From contig CM039128.1 of NCBI GenBank assembly GCA_022036555.1, positions 2,418,049 through 2,482,048 on the forward strand: a stretch of DNA of 64,000 nucleotides. Reading direction: 5' to 3'. The DNA comes from Microstegium vimineum. Lineage: Eukaryota > Streptophyta > Magnoliopsida > Poales > Poaceae. The notes under the pieces are model-generated. The model was not told the DNA's origin. It did no database searches and saw only the letters and a list, made by a program, of their open reading frames with translations. This document shows positions 34,892 to 46,859 of this stretch, in pieces. Position 1 is the first letter of the stretch. Each line of letters begins with the position of its first letter. Position numbers and translations under genes: made by a program.

Positions 34892-35156
34892 CTCCCTCCA
34901 TATTGTAAAAAGTCATTTTGATAAAGTTTTGATCCAACATGAGGAGTATGAATCATGAATAACTTTTAAGTTGTTGAGTTTGAAAAATGTAAAAACAATA
35001 AGAATAGATTTTTTCTTGAAATATACTTTCATAAAAGAATACATATATCATTTTTAAATAAATATTTTTATAGATATATGAAGTTAAAGTCATGCTTTGG
35101 AGACCGTATCATTATGCAAAACGGTTTCTTTTACAATACGCAGAATGCGGAGGCAG
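34892..35156. mobile_element. Stowaway/mariner-like MITE (265 bp)
   Basis: Left CTCCCTCCATATTGTAAAA, right TTTTACAATACGCAGAATGC then GGAGGCAG, inverted with TA at 34890-34891 and 35157-35158. Confidence 0.8.
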
Positions 35157-38100
35157 TACAGAATATACTAGGACGGTAGGCGCGCCGCGCCTGCTCCTGT
35201 TAGAGGTGGTTAATTATTTGCAGAGATGCATTAAGTAGATAGGAACGTTTGTAATGCGTGGGTTTGTCCACTTCCTGGAAGATTCTCAAGCACATACGTA
35301 GGTTGTGGCTCAAAATGTATGCATCTTGTTGTTTGTTTGGTAAAGTTCGCTCGCCATATCACTGGATAGTTATAATAACTACGTGAGTGTTTTGGTGAGT
35401 CTCCAAACATGAAACACCCATAGCAAAAAAAAAATAGATTAGATACATTACAATGAACCTCACATTTTGTTGGGGATCATAAATGAACCTCATCTGAGTG
35501 CAGTTATTTTCACAATTTGCAAATGCATTTAAATGGTGATAAATGATTTAATGAATAAAGTATTTGTATCCTTAATATAGATAGCTGATACAAAATAAAA
35601 GATATCTCAAGACATCACTGCTTGCACTATGCAAGGAACTAAATACACGAACATGTATTTGTGATTTTATTTTCATATGAGAGCATGGGACCACTTCGTT
35701 GGGTGTCAACCACATCAAAGATTACATGAATAATAGTCTTAATTAAATGGAGATTAATCCGTTGACATTTTTGAAGGAAAAAGGGACTAAACTACCTGTC
35801 CACCTGGGCACTCTTTGAGCACTACATATACTCATGATCAACTGCAAACTTAAAGAAATTCAGATCAATGTGGAAGCAGCAAATCTCTAAAATCAGTGTC
35901 AAAAGCCAAAAATGGTAGTTTTCCTCTGCTAGCACTTGTCTTGACTTGAATACACACATCAGAACAAATATTTCACTTGTAGTTGCCATTGCAGGCGTTT
36001 GGAAACAATCTCAGGAAGGGAAGATGGATGAATAATGAATGATACATTCTTCATGTATGAAAAGAAGGTAATAAAAGGCTTACTGGTTTCCTTGTCGCAA
36101 AAAAGGCTTAATGGTTCGGTAGTATAATTTATAATTGTGGATTTGCAACTAAAAAAGCCATAGACCAAACAATTTTTGAAGCAATTAACCACCATGACAT
36201 TAACCCTAGTGGTAGCATGTTGACGACAGTAGGTATATATTTTAGAAAATGGGTACACAGCTCAGATCGATTCATACTTTGTACACCAAAGCTAAAAAGG
36301 ATGCTTACTCTATAGGATGCATACCTTAAGATGGTTCAGTAAAGATGTGGTATTCCAGAAAAAAAGAATCATTAAGACAATGTCCTGCAGCGATATGTTC
36401 CAAGTTTAAGACAATGTTAGTTGGATCAACAAAGAAAACCTGCAAAACTGTTGGATTCAGAACTAAACATGAGGAAAGCAAGATAGCATGCCTTTATTAG
36501 ATGCAAGTCTAGTCTAATTGAATTAGAAGAACGAATCTAAAATTGTAAGTATGAAAAGGGAAAAATAATAAGTAGAAGTTCACACTCGTAAAGAGAGAAC
36601 CATTCTTGGCAAGTATTTAAGCAATTTAGATATCATATTTTAATGTGCACATGTCAAGTATTTGCAAATATAGAATCTGAATAACCCTGGAAACTCTTAT
36701 ACCTTTCTGTGGTAATGGTTGGGTCCTAATTAATTTAGGAAGCTTTTACATATGTGTATAAATAAAGCATCTTCGAGTGTATGTGTTGACTTGTAAATTC
36801 ATAGGTCTAATCGAATCCGCCATGTGTTGTTAGAACTGAAACCAGCCACATATAATTGACAAAAGTAAATGATCGAAAACAGATTAATACCTGAACAATA
36901 GCTATTTTAGGTTATATATGCATCGCCAAAGACGCGTTTAAGCCATGTTCCTAGAGAAAGCAACACATAATGGCTCAGTTATGCTGAACTCAACATTCAT
37001 CTAATATATTGATTTTAGCGGCATACCAAGGCAGTGCGTTAAAGCATTCTCTTGATATTCTTGACTGATGATTGTTGTATAATGTATATGTGTCTATCAT
37101 AATGTGTGTTGCAGAAAAAAATTTGTATCGTAAAAAGGGCACGGTCAAAGTGAATATTCATATGCTACCAGCCAGCGTCCTCGTTCCCTTCTAGGTTTGT
37201 TTCTGTGTGTAGAGAGCTTGTGATTTCTATGTTCCAAGTCTGCATGCCAAAAGGCAGAATGAATATGAGACTACCAAGAGAACATGTCATTCAGTAATTC
37301 CGAAACTTTTTCAGTAGAGATTATGGTAGTTGTTATTATCTATGGCATGGTAGGTAGGTATGTAGAAGGTGGAGCAACAGATGAGTTTGGTCCCTGTAGT
37401 GAAATGGGAGTAAGCAATGGAGAAACTGACTTAAGTATAGGTTCATTACAGGGAATTCAGTGTAAGAGGAAACAACTAATTACCTCCATGAATGCGAGCA
37501 TTGCAGATGCAGACATTATTGAAAATTGGTTGATGTGTCTTTCGGGTTGAGGCAGGGGCAGTCTTTTCTGAGTTGACGTCTAGGAAATCGACTGCGGTTC
37601 ATGTGGAACTTGGCAGTGCATGTATGTATAAATTAAAGGGGCAAATGGCACCGAAGAAGCAAGATAATGACGTCAAGCATACTGATCCAATCAAACAAAA
37701 CCAAACAAAACTATTGAAAAAAGTCAATCAGCTAAGAACAGTTGATCAATAGTTTGCAAATATATTAGCAGAAACAAACCATTTTGACTAAATTGTTTCA
37801 TGGTACTCTTAGAGGTGTTTTACTGTTTTTGAGGAAATAGAGGTGCCTTACTGTTCTTCCTATAGATAAGATGTTCATTATGTCCTTTTGGAAAGACTAT
37901 ACATAATCTGGTAAATGAGATGGAAAGTGTCTTGGTTCAACAACTTGTACATGACATTAAGCATTTGTATCTGTAGACATGAAACTCTGACGTTAAGTAA
38001 ACCAACCTGTGCCAGAAATGCTAGAAATGATAAATACAAAAGAGAGATGGGAAGAAAGAGAAAAGTGGAAGTTGCATGCTGTTCGAAAAGGAGGGGTGAC

Positions 38101-39381
38101 TCATATAAAATAATTTACTTCAGTATAGCAAATAATAAAATAGCCATAATATAAGCATGCGAACTAATATCACTGTATATTTGTGTGATAAATTAGCTTA
38201 ATATTTTTTATAGCATTTTCAAAATTAGGTGGCACGCATGTTTTTCTTAATTAACATAGCAGGCTCCTGCAACTGAACTTCTCATAACATGGCATACAAA
38301 CATCGTCATGTCTAGTAGCAACTAAATTAGATAATTTTCATTTTACCAGGGTACCACTCATAGTTGCAAGGTATACTCAGGTATGATGTTAAATAAAACT
38401 ATCCTTATCTACGGACTCCATTTGACCAAATAGAAGTAAATGAAACTGCAATGATGAAATCATCACCAATAAAATTTAGAAAACTAATAACATTGAACTA
38501 AATAGTTGGGAGTTTGAATATATCCAATTTTACTTACAGACCCTTGTCTATTTGACTCGATGGCCTGAAAATTCTAATACAAAAAGAAAAAATATCATAT
38601 CAGTTAGTACATGGATAGACCGGATTGGCAGGAAGCAGAGAGGGAACATGGCAATAATCAAGCCTCAACAACCAGCATAGTTAAGGAAGGTACTTGTTAC
38701 TAACTTCGAGAAAAAAAGGTACTTGTTACTAACTGCAGAAAAAATTCAGGAGTCCTGTAAAATCTGTCAGGACACTGATTTAATTATAGTCTTGGTGGAA
38801 ACTGTTACAACGTTTATTTCTGCATATGTAGGTAATTCTTTTTTACTTCACACAATAAATTGACATGTCAAGATCACAATAGAGGATATTAAGCCATAAT
38901 ATAGCAAGGAGTAAGACCGGGTGATCCAAAGAATGAACCACCCATTAAGTCCAATTTCTAATTAAAGGTCTGTGACCTCATCAACAATAAGTTCATTTTT
39001 TACATTTGTGTTCTCATTTTTTTAGGAATATTTAACTTCTCTTTTCGCAAAATATAAATGCCTCTTAAATCCATCAATCATCAACAAATGAGAAAAATGT
39101 CTCCTGAACTCCAAAAACCAGACAGATGGGCATAATGAGGGTGTATTTGACGTTGCAAGCAAAGGCGGGAGGACATTGCAAAATAGGTACAGAAGAATAA
39201 AAGGATTTGTACCTTATTAGAGGCGCTACCTCATTGTGCATGTGGTTGATCGAGCACGTCTGCTTGCCACAAGTACAACAAACTCATGAGCACACAAATG
39301 GTTGGATTATGATTTATAGCTGAAATTAAGTAAAGGAAAGAGAGCATAGGAAGGATTTTCAATCCAGTTACAATACCAAAC
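35157..39381. other. AT-rich region with scattered exon-like pieces, no defined gene
   Basis: About 4.2 kb of AT-rich, intron-like sequence. The minus strand shows isolated candidates with good splice sites; these are described with the gene-fragment entry for 36326-40572. Nothing else recognised on either strand. Confidence 0.35.
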
Positions 39382-40572
39382 CTGATTCTCGCGAGGCTGG
39401 TTGTAGACCTTTGCTATGGACGGTGCAGCAGTGGTCCCATGAAACCTTGTGTTGACACAAAAAGCGTCAGGATCTGCGAACACCTCGGGCTTATACCCGA
39501 AATTCGATATCCGGAGGCGTGCCAGTCGATTTGACCAATTAATCAACAAGGACGATAACTAGAACAAGATTCAATCAAGACAACGGCGATGCGCCCGGAT
39601 GCCAAGATTGGAACTTGATCAGGATAACTAGAGCATAGCTGAACGAGACAACAGCGATACGCCCGAATGCCAAAGCTCAGAGGTACTCCCACGCGGAACT
39701 TACAAGGGTTTGACGGAGATCAAGATGATGCAGCCCGTCGAAGCTTGAAGAACTCGTTGATAAACTAAGACTAATGCAATAAAGGGTAAATTACGATAAA
39801 AGTAGAATAAGAGTAAATTGGTTTGTTTTGATATGATTGATATTTTTTACACGCAGCCCTTAGGCACATATTTATACTCCCACATAGAGAGTTATACAAA
39901 GATACGACTCGTATCTTTCCTAAAACAAACTCCTAATTTTAAGGAAACTGACTCGCGCAGGAGTAGGATCTAAAATAACAATATTATTTTCCTAAACAAA
40001 CACATCTATTTTAAAGGAAAATAAACGACTCATGCAAGAGTCGGACTCAAACTGCCATAATAATACTGGTATAAAATCATCAGTTTCCTTATCTCTCCCT
40101 CGATGAAAACTTTCCATCGGCAGATCCCTTCAATCCGCGGCTTCCTTCTTTGGCCACCGGTAATCCTCTGCTGACATCAAACGCTAAGTCACCCTGTGCT
40201 CATCGGCATCCCATGCCCATTGCCATCGGCAATACTTCCCGATCGGCAACCTTGTACTAGTGACTTGTCTTCACCAATCAATCTCTATCAGCATTCGACA
40301 TCGGCAACACCTCCTCATCGGCAATCGGCATCAGCAACTTTGCAATTGACCTCTGGTGAGCCGTTCAATTCCTATCGGCAATACCTGAGACTTCTAGCTT
40401 CCATCGGCAGCACACTTAGTCTTCTCACAACACACTCTCATCGGCAATACTAACCTATGTCTTCCCGATGCCGATTGAAAACGGCTACCGATCAACACAA
40501 GCCTTAGTTCATTTGACACCTGCCGAAAAACGGTGTCAACACCTTGCACAGCCTATTGAAAAATGCAGGTTC
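36326..40572 (-). pseudogene. Possible fragmentary minus-strand gene of unknown function
   Basis: Three weak exon candidates appear on the minus strand. At 40572-39382, interrupted by a solo LTR, acceptor AAGCAG and donor GTTTGG bound a 94-base exon once the LTR is set aside, reading HGTTAAPSIAKVYNQPRENQ in one frame. At 38564-38538 a 27-base stretch lies between TTTTCAG and GTAAGT. At 36439-36326 a stretch after TTTTGCAG reads VFFVDPTNIVLNLEHIA and ends TAA. I recognise no family and cannot show that they belong to one transcript. If real, the LTR insertion has broken the gene. Confidence 0.22.
39450..40541. mobile_element. Solo LTR (1,092 bp) with 5-base duplication CCTTG
   Basis: Ends TGTTGACAC and GTGTCAACA are perfect inverted ends beginning TG and ending CA. 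CCTTG flanks both sides (39445-39449 and 40542-40546). The minus-strand start TGTTGACACCGTTTTTCGGC is typical of a grass gypsy LTR family, so the likely transcription direction is minus. Many copies of ATCGGCA or CCATCGGC occur at 40.1-40.5 kb. No internal region remains. Confidence 0.93.
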
Positions 40573-41067
40573 CTGCTTATTCTGAAAGAGACATCGATGA
40601 CTCCAGATTCTCTTTCTAGTTATGATATTATCTTTACTGCCCTATCCCTCATCTCAACTTCTTCATACCTACTGCAACAACTCAACAGTATCCTCCATAG
40701 AATTACATTAACCCAATAGTGAAAAGAGACTGTTGGTCGTGTCCTTTGCTGGGGATGGCCATTGCTACAGTGCCGCCTCCCGCCTCCTTCCTGCGGCGTG
40801 CGAGAGCCTGCCCTGCCTCTGCCTCCACGGCTCCACCCGCCCGCTCGCGCCGCTGTTGTGCCAGTGCCCAGCCGCTACGACCGGTGGCCCCGCGCTCACA
40901 TCCGCGGCTCTGCCCTCCCGCTCGCGCCACCGTTGTGCCAGTGCTCCGCCGCTGCAACCGGCGGCGCCACGCTCACATCCGCGGCCATGCGCCACCGCCG
41001 CCCGCCCATGGGCTGCCGCTAATCCTGGAAGCCGCCGCTGCCCCTGCCCGCTCTGTGAAACCGCTGA

Positions 41068-41179
41068 GGGCCTGTTTGGAACGCAGGAATTTTACAGGAA
41101 TTGTGCAGGAATTTTACAGGAATCAGTTCATTTTCACAGGAAAAAGTACAGAAAAAAATCCCGCATTCCAAACAGGCCC
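41068..41179. mobile_element. Small MITE (112 bp) with GGGCCTGTTTGGAA ends
   Basis: Left GGGCCTGTTTGGAACGC and right GCATTCCAAACAGGCCC are near-perfect inverted repeats flanked by TGA on both sides (41065-41067, 41180-41182). The interior carries TTTTACAGGAAT repeats. Confidence 0.85.
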
Positions 41180-41182
41180 TGA

Positions 41183-41794
41183 ATCTGCGATTCCTTCGAT
41201 GTAGACTGGCAACCGGCAACAGAGGATTGGACGGAGCACGCGAGGAGGAGCGACGAAGAAAGAGAGGATGGCGAATCAGAGGACAGGAAATCGATGATGG
41301 CAGACTGGAAAGGAAGGGTGAATGTATGTACTCGTCCTCTAGGTCAGCCATGGCAGACCTGAGTATGCCCATGCCCAGATCTAGACAGAGGCGGAGATGG
41401 AGGATTGGAGGGGCATAGAAACCGGGGTGATGGAGAACCGAGCGCGTGATGGTCCGACGGAGTGGAGAGCGCAACGTGGACGGAGCACGCGAGGTAGGTA
41501 GGAGGGAGGATGGAGGATTGAAGGCGACGGAGGGGTCGAGAACTGGGATGACATGGAGAGGTCTGGTGTGGGCATTTTCTTTCCCACACACGCGCGAGCT
41601 CTATTCTGCGTGCAGGATGTGTTGCAGTGGTGGGCCAGGGAAATCACTCCACTTCGACGGAGCGGTGAGGGTGTCAGCGAAGAGCGCTCCTGCGATTGGC
41701 TCCTCGCTGACGTGAACAGTAACAGAGGTGCTCAGGAGGAGCGGATGCTAGGATCTTTATGAATTTTCATTCATATATATATATATATATATAT
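41183..41794. other. GC-rich then mixed spacer, no recognised gene
   Basis: Together with 40.73-41.06 kb this is GC-rich and open in several frames on both strands, without a recognisable protein. GACGGAGCACGCGAGG occurs twice (about 41229 and 41478). An (AT)n tract lies at 41776-41793. Confidence 0.35.
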
Positions 41795-42307
41795 TCATAT
41801 ATGCATGGCCGCCATGATTTTTAGGAACATGCATGACAATATTTATCATGTACTACTCCCTCTGTTTTTAAACAATCAAGGAAAACGACACTTTGTTTGC
41901 AAAGTCACATTGGGCTTAGTTTACAGCTATTCGTCTGTTCCAGAAAGGAACCAACTGGCCCAATCCGGCCAAGTCACAGCGGTCAAAGCATTGGGCCTTA
42001 CGGCCCACATTAACTATAGGCATGTTTCTCTTTCTGTGGTCATTTGACCCGCAAGACACCCAAAATTTGCTCTCCAGATGTTTTGTGATTTTTTTCTTTT
42101 CTCATCAGGTCCTTTTACTTTTTAATAACAAACACAGGCATATATGCCTACGAGATTATTGCAATTATCACAATCAGGTGCCACAGAAAATATCACACAG
42201 TGACAGAATTTACTGTTTGCTAGAGCCCAATGAAGCTGTTTGTTTCTAGTACATCAGGATACCAGTTTGGTGTTTACGTGTAATGTGTACTGCATACCTG
42301 AACGGGA

Positions 42308-42332
42308 CCCCCCCCCCCCCCCCCCCCCCCCC
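42308..42332. repeat. Poly(C) run, 25 nt, followed by A8
   Basis: Uninterrupted homopolymer. It could pair with the poly(G) run 300 bases downstream. Homopolymer length is unreliable in assemblies. Confidence 0.95.
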
Positions 42333-42636
42333 AAAAAAAAGTTATGAAACTAAAAGATGCCGACTGAGTGCAAGCTACATGAACGATTGCTGCGATATGA
42401 TATCCATATATGCAACAACAAAGAAAAATACATTGCTGCTATGCAACAACAAATAAATACAAATATATATAGATAAGGCACTGCAATTTGGTTGATATCT
42501 TTTTTCTTCAGAAATCATTGACAGTTCTCCATTACACAAAAAAAAAGCTGTTGGATCCCACACACACAAGCATGACTCGCTGGATCAACGATCATCTCGT
42601 TCCCCACGATTTCTAGTATTGAGCACATGGGTGGTA

Positions 42637-42688
<52 letters not shown>
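42637..42688. repeat. Poly(G) run, 52 nt
   Basis: Uninterrupted G tract, able in principle to form G-quadruplexes; on the minus strand it mimics a polyproline frame, which is not a gene. Confidence 0.95.
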
Positions 42689-42689
<1 letters not shown>

Positions 42690-43041
42690 GAACTTGGCAA
42701 ACCAGTTAGCACATGATATGTGGGTGAATCTGCAAGTATTTTAACTCCTTGGGCAAACTTATAATATCTTATACAGAAGCATACATAGTTTTGCATATGC
42801 ATAACTTACACAGAAGCTAGCATGATGTACGTCTTACATAGATGCATGCATGCCTTACAAAAGCACTACTACATATATGCATTCTTCGGCCAAAGGAACC
42901 CTGCGGCCTAACATATTGCATCCATTATTCTTCCCAACAATGCAAGGATAGCTCACCTAAATATGTATTCAGGGGAGGTAGTACTTGACACTTGATGAAA
43001 CAAACCATCTGCCAGAGAAACAACTCCGCTAGCTAGCTAAT

Positions 43042-44153
43042 TCATGCTAGATCGAATAAGTAGCGCTTCATGAACTCTGAATTTAGGAGTAACAGCTCAT
43101 GTCCCTCAGGTGGTAGATCTGAAACAAACAATTTGCCAGAAAGAACTTCAAACTCAACACCAGAGACTTCCTTCTTATAAAACCCGCCGTCTACTTTCCC
43201 CTTCACAATAGGAAAGTACACAAAAAGTTTCCCGTCAACCACCCTATAATCAGCGAAGACTCGCTTCAGATATTTGTCTTCGCCTTCGTTAAGAAGACAC
43301 ATGTTTGGATACTTCTTTGCAAGTATACAAGCACCCGGATCACGATTGGCCAGAACTTGGTTAGTCCCAACTTGTTAGCATTGACTTTGTTGTTATTGTG
43401 GACATACAGCACCCTCTTCTTGAACTTGTTGAACAGGCGAGCCATCTCATCAGGCTCACGCTTCTGGTTAAAAGCCTTACACCAGCGCTCATACAGGTCC
43501 CACAGGGCTTCATCTGACTTTAGGTCCTCCTTCTTTAGCACAAGTTCAGGCTTGGACAAATCTATATATATAAAGGAGAGGTGCCAGTTAATTCGGCTCC
43601 ACTCTACCAGGCTACAAATTATATATAAACAAAAAAAAGGAAAAAATAAATAAGATGGCCAGTTAATTTGCAGGGCCACCCAAAACGTATAGTTCTAATA
43701 TCCTCCAAATTTATCATGAATGAACAAAGGTGTTTCATAAAATAGTGTAGAATTGCTGAACGACGGTAAAAAAAAGGTTCCGGAGAGATGGCAATTCCAT
43801 TTCCCATCAAGAAGATGCCAGATTCCGTACGCTGATATAGCCGCCATCTGAAGAGGTAGATATCGAATTTACGCCCATCTGAAGAGGGAGATATCGAATT
43901 TACCTTTTGATGATGGAGCGGAGGCAACCCAGCTGCCGATTCCGAAGCTAGATGCGTCCATGGCGGGGGGAGGTGCAGCGGCGGCGGAACGACCTCCACT
44001 TAAGCAAGGATAATCAGATGCGGCCGCTGCCACCGCCTCCGGACCCGCCGGAGAGAGTGCCCTCCGCTCTGCCAAGCTGGCGACGCGATATGTGGCCGCC
44101 GCAGCTGAGCGGGCGGCTCGGGCGAACAGCAGGAGGGCTTTCGACGTTGCCAT
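43042..44153 (-). CDS. Small two-exon protein with an I29 (cathepsin propeptide)-like segment; frame broken by one base
   Basis: Exon 1 runs from ATG 44153 (good context GGCCATGGC) to 43904, encoding an Ala/Arg-rich N-terminus (MATSKALLLFARAARSAAAA) that looks like a mitochondrial or plastid targeting sequence. Donor GTAAAT is at 43903. Exon 2 starts at 43561 after ATATATAG and gives DEALWDLYERWCKAF then DEMARLFNKFKKRV, resembling the I29 inhibitor propeptide of papain-type proteases. The catalytic protease domain is absent; small stand-alone I29-like proteins are common in grasses. The frame then ends early, while the frame carrying ANRDPGACILAKKYPNMCLL continues to the stop at 43042-43044. 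Coding length is 770 bases, one short of a multiple of three, so one base is missing near 43.34 kb. Function unknown. Confidence 0.6.
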
Positions 44154-44519
44154 GGCCAACGATGAGATGATTGATCTGGATGGATGGTTGCCAACGTACT
44201 TACGTACAGTGTCGTCGTCCTCCTTCCTCCTCCTTCGATACAAAAAAAGACTGATGATTAGGGTTTCCGGAGTTCGACGACACGACGAGTAAAGAAAGAA
44301 CGCGTCTGGAATTTTTGTTTCTATTTTTTTTTTTTAGCAAAAGAAGCGTCTGGACTCTGGATAGAAGAGGGCCGTGGCAGGAGTAACGGGCCCATTTCTT
44401 GGAAAGAGGCCGTAACGATTAGGCCCAGTAGATTTGGGAATTTGCAGCTGACAGCTCATCTCCGTCTCCATTGGGAATTTGACTCTCTTTGGCATGGCAG
44501 CGGCCTGGGCAGTTGGGAG

Positions 44520-44906
44520 TAAAGATGGGCAACGGGTCGGCCCGGCCCGGCACAGGCCCGGTATCGGGCTGGCCCAGCCCGACGACCAACGTGCCGAGAA
44601 GGCCCACCGTGCTCTGTGGGCCGTGCCAGCCCGTACCTCATTTAGCCTATTTTTTATGGGTTTTTTTGCAAATTTGTCTCATTTTGATGTTTTTTTAATA
44701 TGGTTCGTTTTGATGTTGCGATGCAATGTTAGGTAGATGTATGTTTAGATTTAGAACTATTATATATTAAAATTTCATATATTGTCGGGATTAAATATTT
44801 CAGCGGGCCGGGCCAGCCCGGGCCCACACAAAACCGTGTCCGTGCCAGGCCAAAAATGGCGGGCTGCGGGCCATGGCACCGGGCTCGGGCTTTATGCCCA
44901 ACTTTA
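44520..44906. mobile_element. hAT-type non-autonomous element (387 bp)
   Basis: Left TAAAGATGGGCAACGGG and the inverse of the right end TAAAGTTGGGCATAAAG match. The perfect 8-base duplication GTTGGGAG lies at 44512-44519 and 44907-44914. GGCCCGG-rich subterminal sequence and AT-rich centre; same family type as 20143-21048. Confidence 0.92.
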
Positions 44907-44914
44907 GTTGGGAG

Positions 44915-46250
44915 ACTCTGAAATGGTGATCCTAACACTCTGCAAGACCACTACACTGGAAATTTCAGTTTCTCCTCAGTTTATTTCGCTGTGCAGAAAC
45001 ACAATGGAACAGGGGAGGAAGAAGGAGATTGTACAGAACTAGAAATCTCACAATCGCAAGGTCAGGTCCCAAACAGAGCGGACAATCCTGATCATGCATT
45101 GGTTGGTGGTGGCACAGAACTTGCAAGAATCTCACAGCAATGTAAACAAGTTTGTTGCTTCCTGTTTTTTTGTGACAGGTTTCTTGTCCTCCCTAGATGA
45201 GCTAGGTTGTTGGTAATGATGGCATAATCAAGTTTGTTGCTGCCACAGCGAACTCCAGTGCAGTACCATATCCTGACGTGGAGTGATGGGACCAAGAGAG
45301 GTCCGATTGCTGTTTGAGATTCTAAAACGTACACATACAACTCCACTGCATTACCATTTCTCAATAGATATGTTTGTGAATTCTTGGTCATCTATCTTCT
45401 AGGGAGATCGAGTAGGGTTCCAAGACACCGTACCAAAGGCAGGATTAACTTTCGATCAGAAGCGCAAGTAGCAACCATGCTCAATCAATTAATGGAAGGC
45501 TTTGCTCTTCAACGCAAAAAGAATGTGGTCATCATAGTGATTGAGTGGCAGTAGAAATTCGGTCACCATCTCTACATCCAACAGGAGGAGTAGAGGACAC
45601 ATGAGGGAGCGTGCACGGTGCGATCCGATCATATGAAAAGATATATGTTGTTGCATTTTTTTTAGAAACAAAAATAGAGATTGAGAGAAAAAAAAAATGA
45701 TGTGGAATGATTGCTATTTGGAGATCCATTTTCCAGAGAGCCTCCAAAACTAAGATTTCAGATATATATATCTTTTACAATATCTTTGGGTTGCTATAAA
45801 CATATCTCACCTTATTTTTCTGCAGTTTCAAGGTAGAATGCGCTTTAGAAAATATTTAATTCTCGTTTTTCGAAGGAACCAAATCTTTAAAATCTAATCA
45901 CGTCTACAAAAAAATGTCAATACATGTTGCACCAGATAACTGTTATTAGATTAACTATAAAATATATTTATGTAATATATCCATTTAGAGTTATGAATAT
46001 TAAATTAGTTTTCTTTAAACATATATAAAATTATTATAAAAAATTTCTATTTAAGATAAATATATTTCATCAACTTCCTAAATTATAAGTTAGTCGTGTG
46101 TTTTTTGGTATATAATTTTTACTATATATATATTCTAGATATACAATAAAATTATATTATATGTATATAGAAAAGACAAAACAAATTATTTATTTATAAT
46201 TTGGACTGACGGAGTACAGTCAACCCACAGAAAAGCCCGCGACCGCGGTC
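44915..46250. other. Spacer upstream of the NFRKB-like gene
   Basis: A possible exon remnant on the plus strand (about 44996-45154, after GCTGTGCAG, reading GTGEEEGDCTELEISQ) is not recognised. The stretch 45.75-46.22 kb is AT-rich and ends GGACTGACGGAGTAC, like the right end of a decayed miniature element. No complete gene. Confidence 0.35.
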
Positions 46251-46859
46251 GAAGTTAAGTTCCCGCCCGCCAGGAGAGGGATCGGGGCCCACATGCCAGA
46301 ATAACCAGGCTACCGGGCCCGTCGCCCGCGAACCCGGCTACGGGGCTTTCCCCTTCCTCGTGTGCGTCTCCCTCCCTCATCGCCTCCGTCTCGTCTCCTT
46401 CTCCGGACTCGAGACGAGACGACCGACCCCGACTAAAAACACTTTTGCGAGCCGCCCCCTGCCCCCGCGCTCTATTCCCACCCGCCGCCACACCCGCGGC
46501 GGCCCTCCCCGGATCCGACGGCTCCCGCGCGCGCCACGTTGCCGTCGTCTTCCTCCCCCACCCAACCACTATTTACCCCGTCGCCCTCCCCTCACAACTT
46601 GCCCCACCCCTTTCCCGTCCCGTCTCGTCTCCTTCGCTCGTCGCCGCGCGCGTGTGCTAGGGTTAGGGTTTCGCCGCATCCCCGCTTGGCTCCGCCCGCG
46701 TGGGGGGTCGTTCCGGTGAGTGAGCTTCGCTTCGCCGCTTGTGTACTTGTTCTTTCCTTCCTATTGCTAGGAGGCAGTGGATTGGGGGCTAGGGTTTTAA
46801 CTGCTTTGGTTTTGTTGCGGTGTCTTCGTTTTGGCTCGGTGGTGTAGGTGGGGGAGGCC
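46251..46859 (+). promoter_or_regulatory. Promoter/5' UTR of the NFRKB-like gene with a likely 5' UTR intron
   Basis: CT-rich, CpG-rich sequence characteristic of a grass 5' UTR precedes the ATG. A donor GTGAGT at 46716 and acceptor GGTGTAG ending at 46847 define a plausible 132-base intron just upstream of the start codon. The transcription start is not determined; no clear TATA box. Confidence 0.5.

Larger units (their letters stand above)
41795..42890. repeat. Segmental duplication, copy B
   Basis: Direct-orientation match to 33700-34570. This copy has an added stretch at about 42290-42780 containing the poly(C) and poly(G) runs, and continues to the right toward the I29-like gene, which has no counterpart next to copy A. 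Confidence 0.88.

Noticed and set aside
42515..42802. Polyproline-containing minus-strand frame
   Set aside because: It exists only because of the 52-nt G run.
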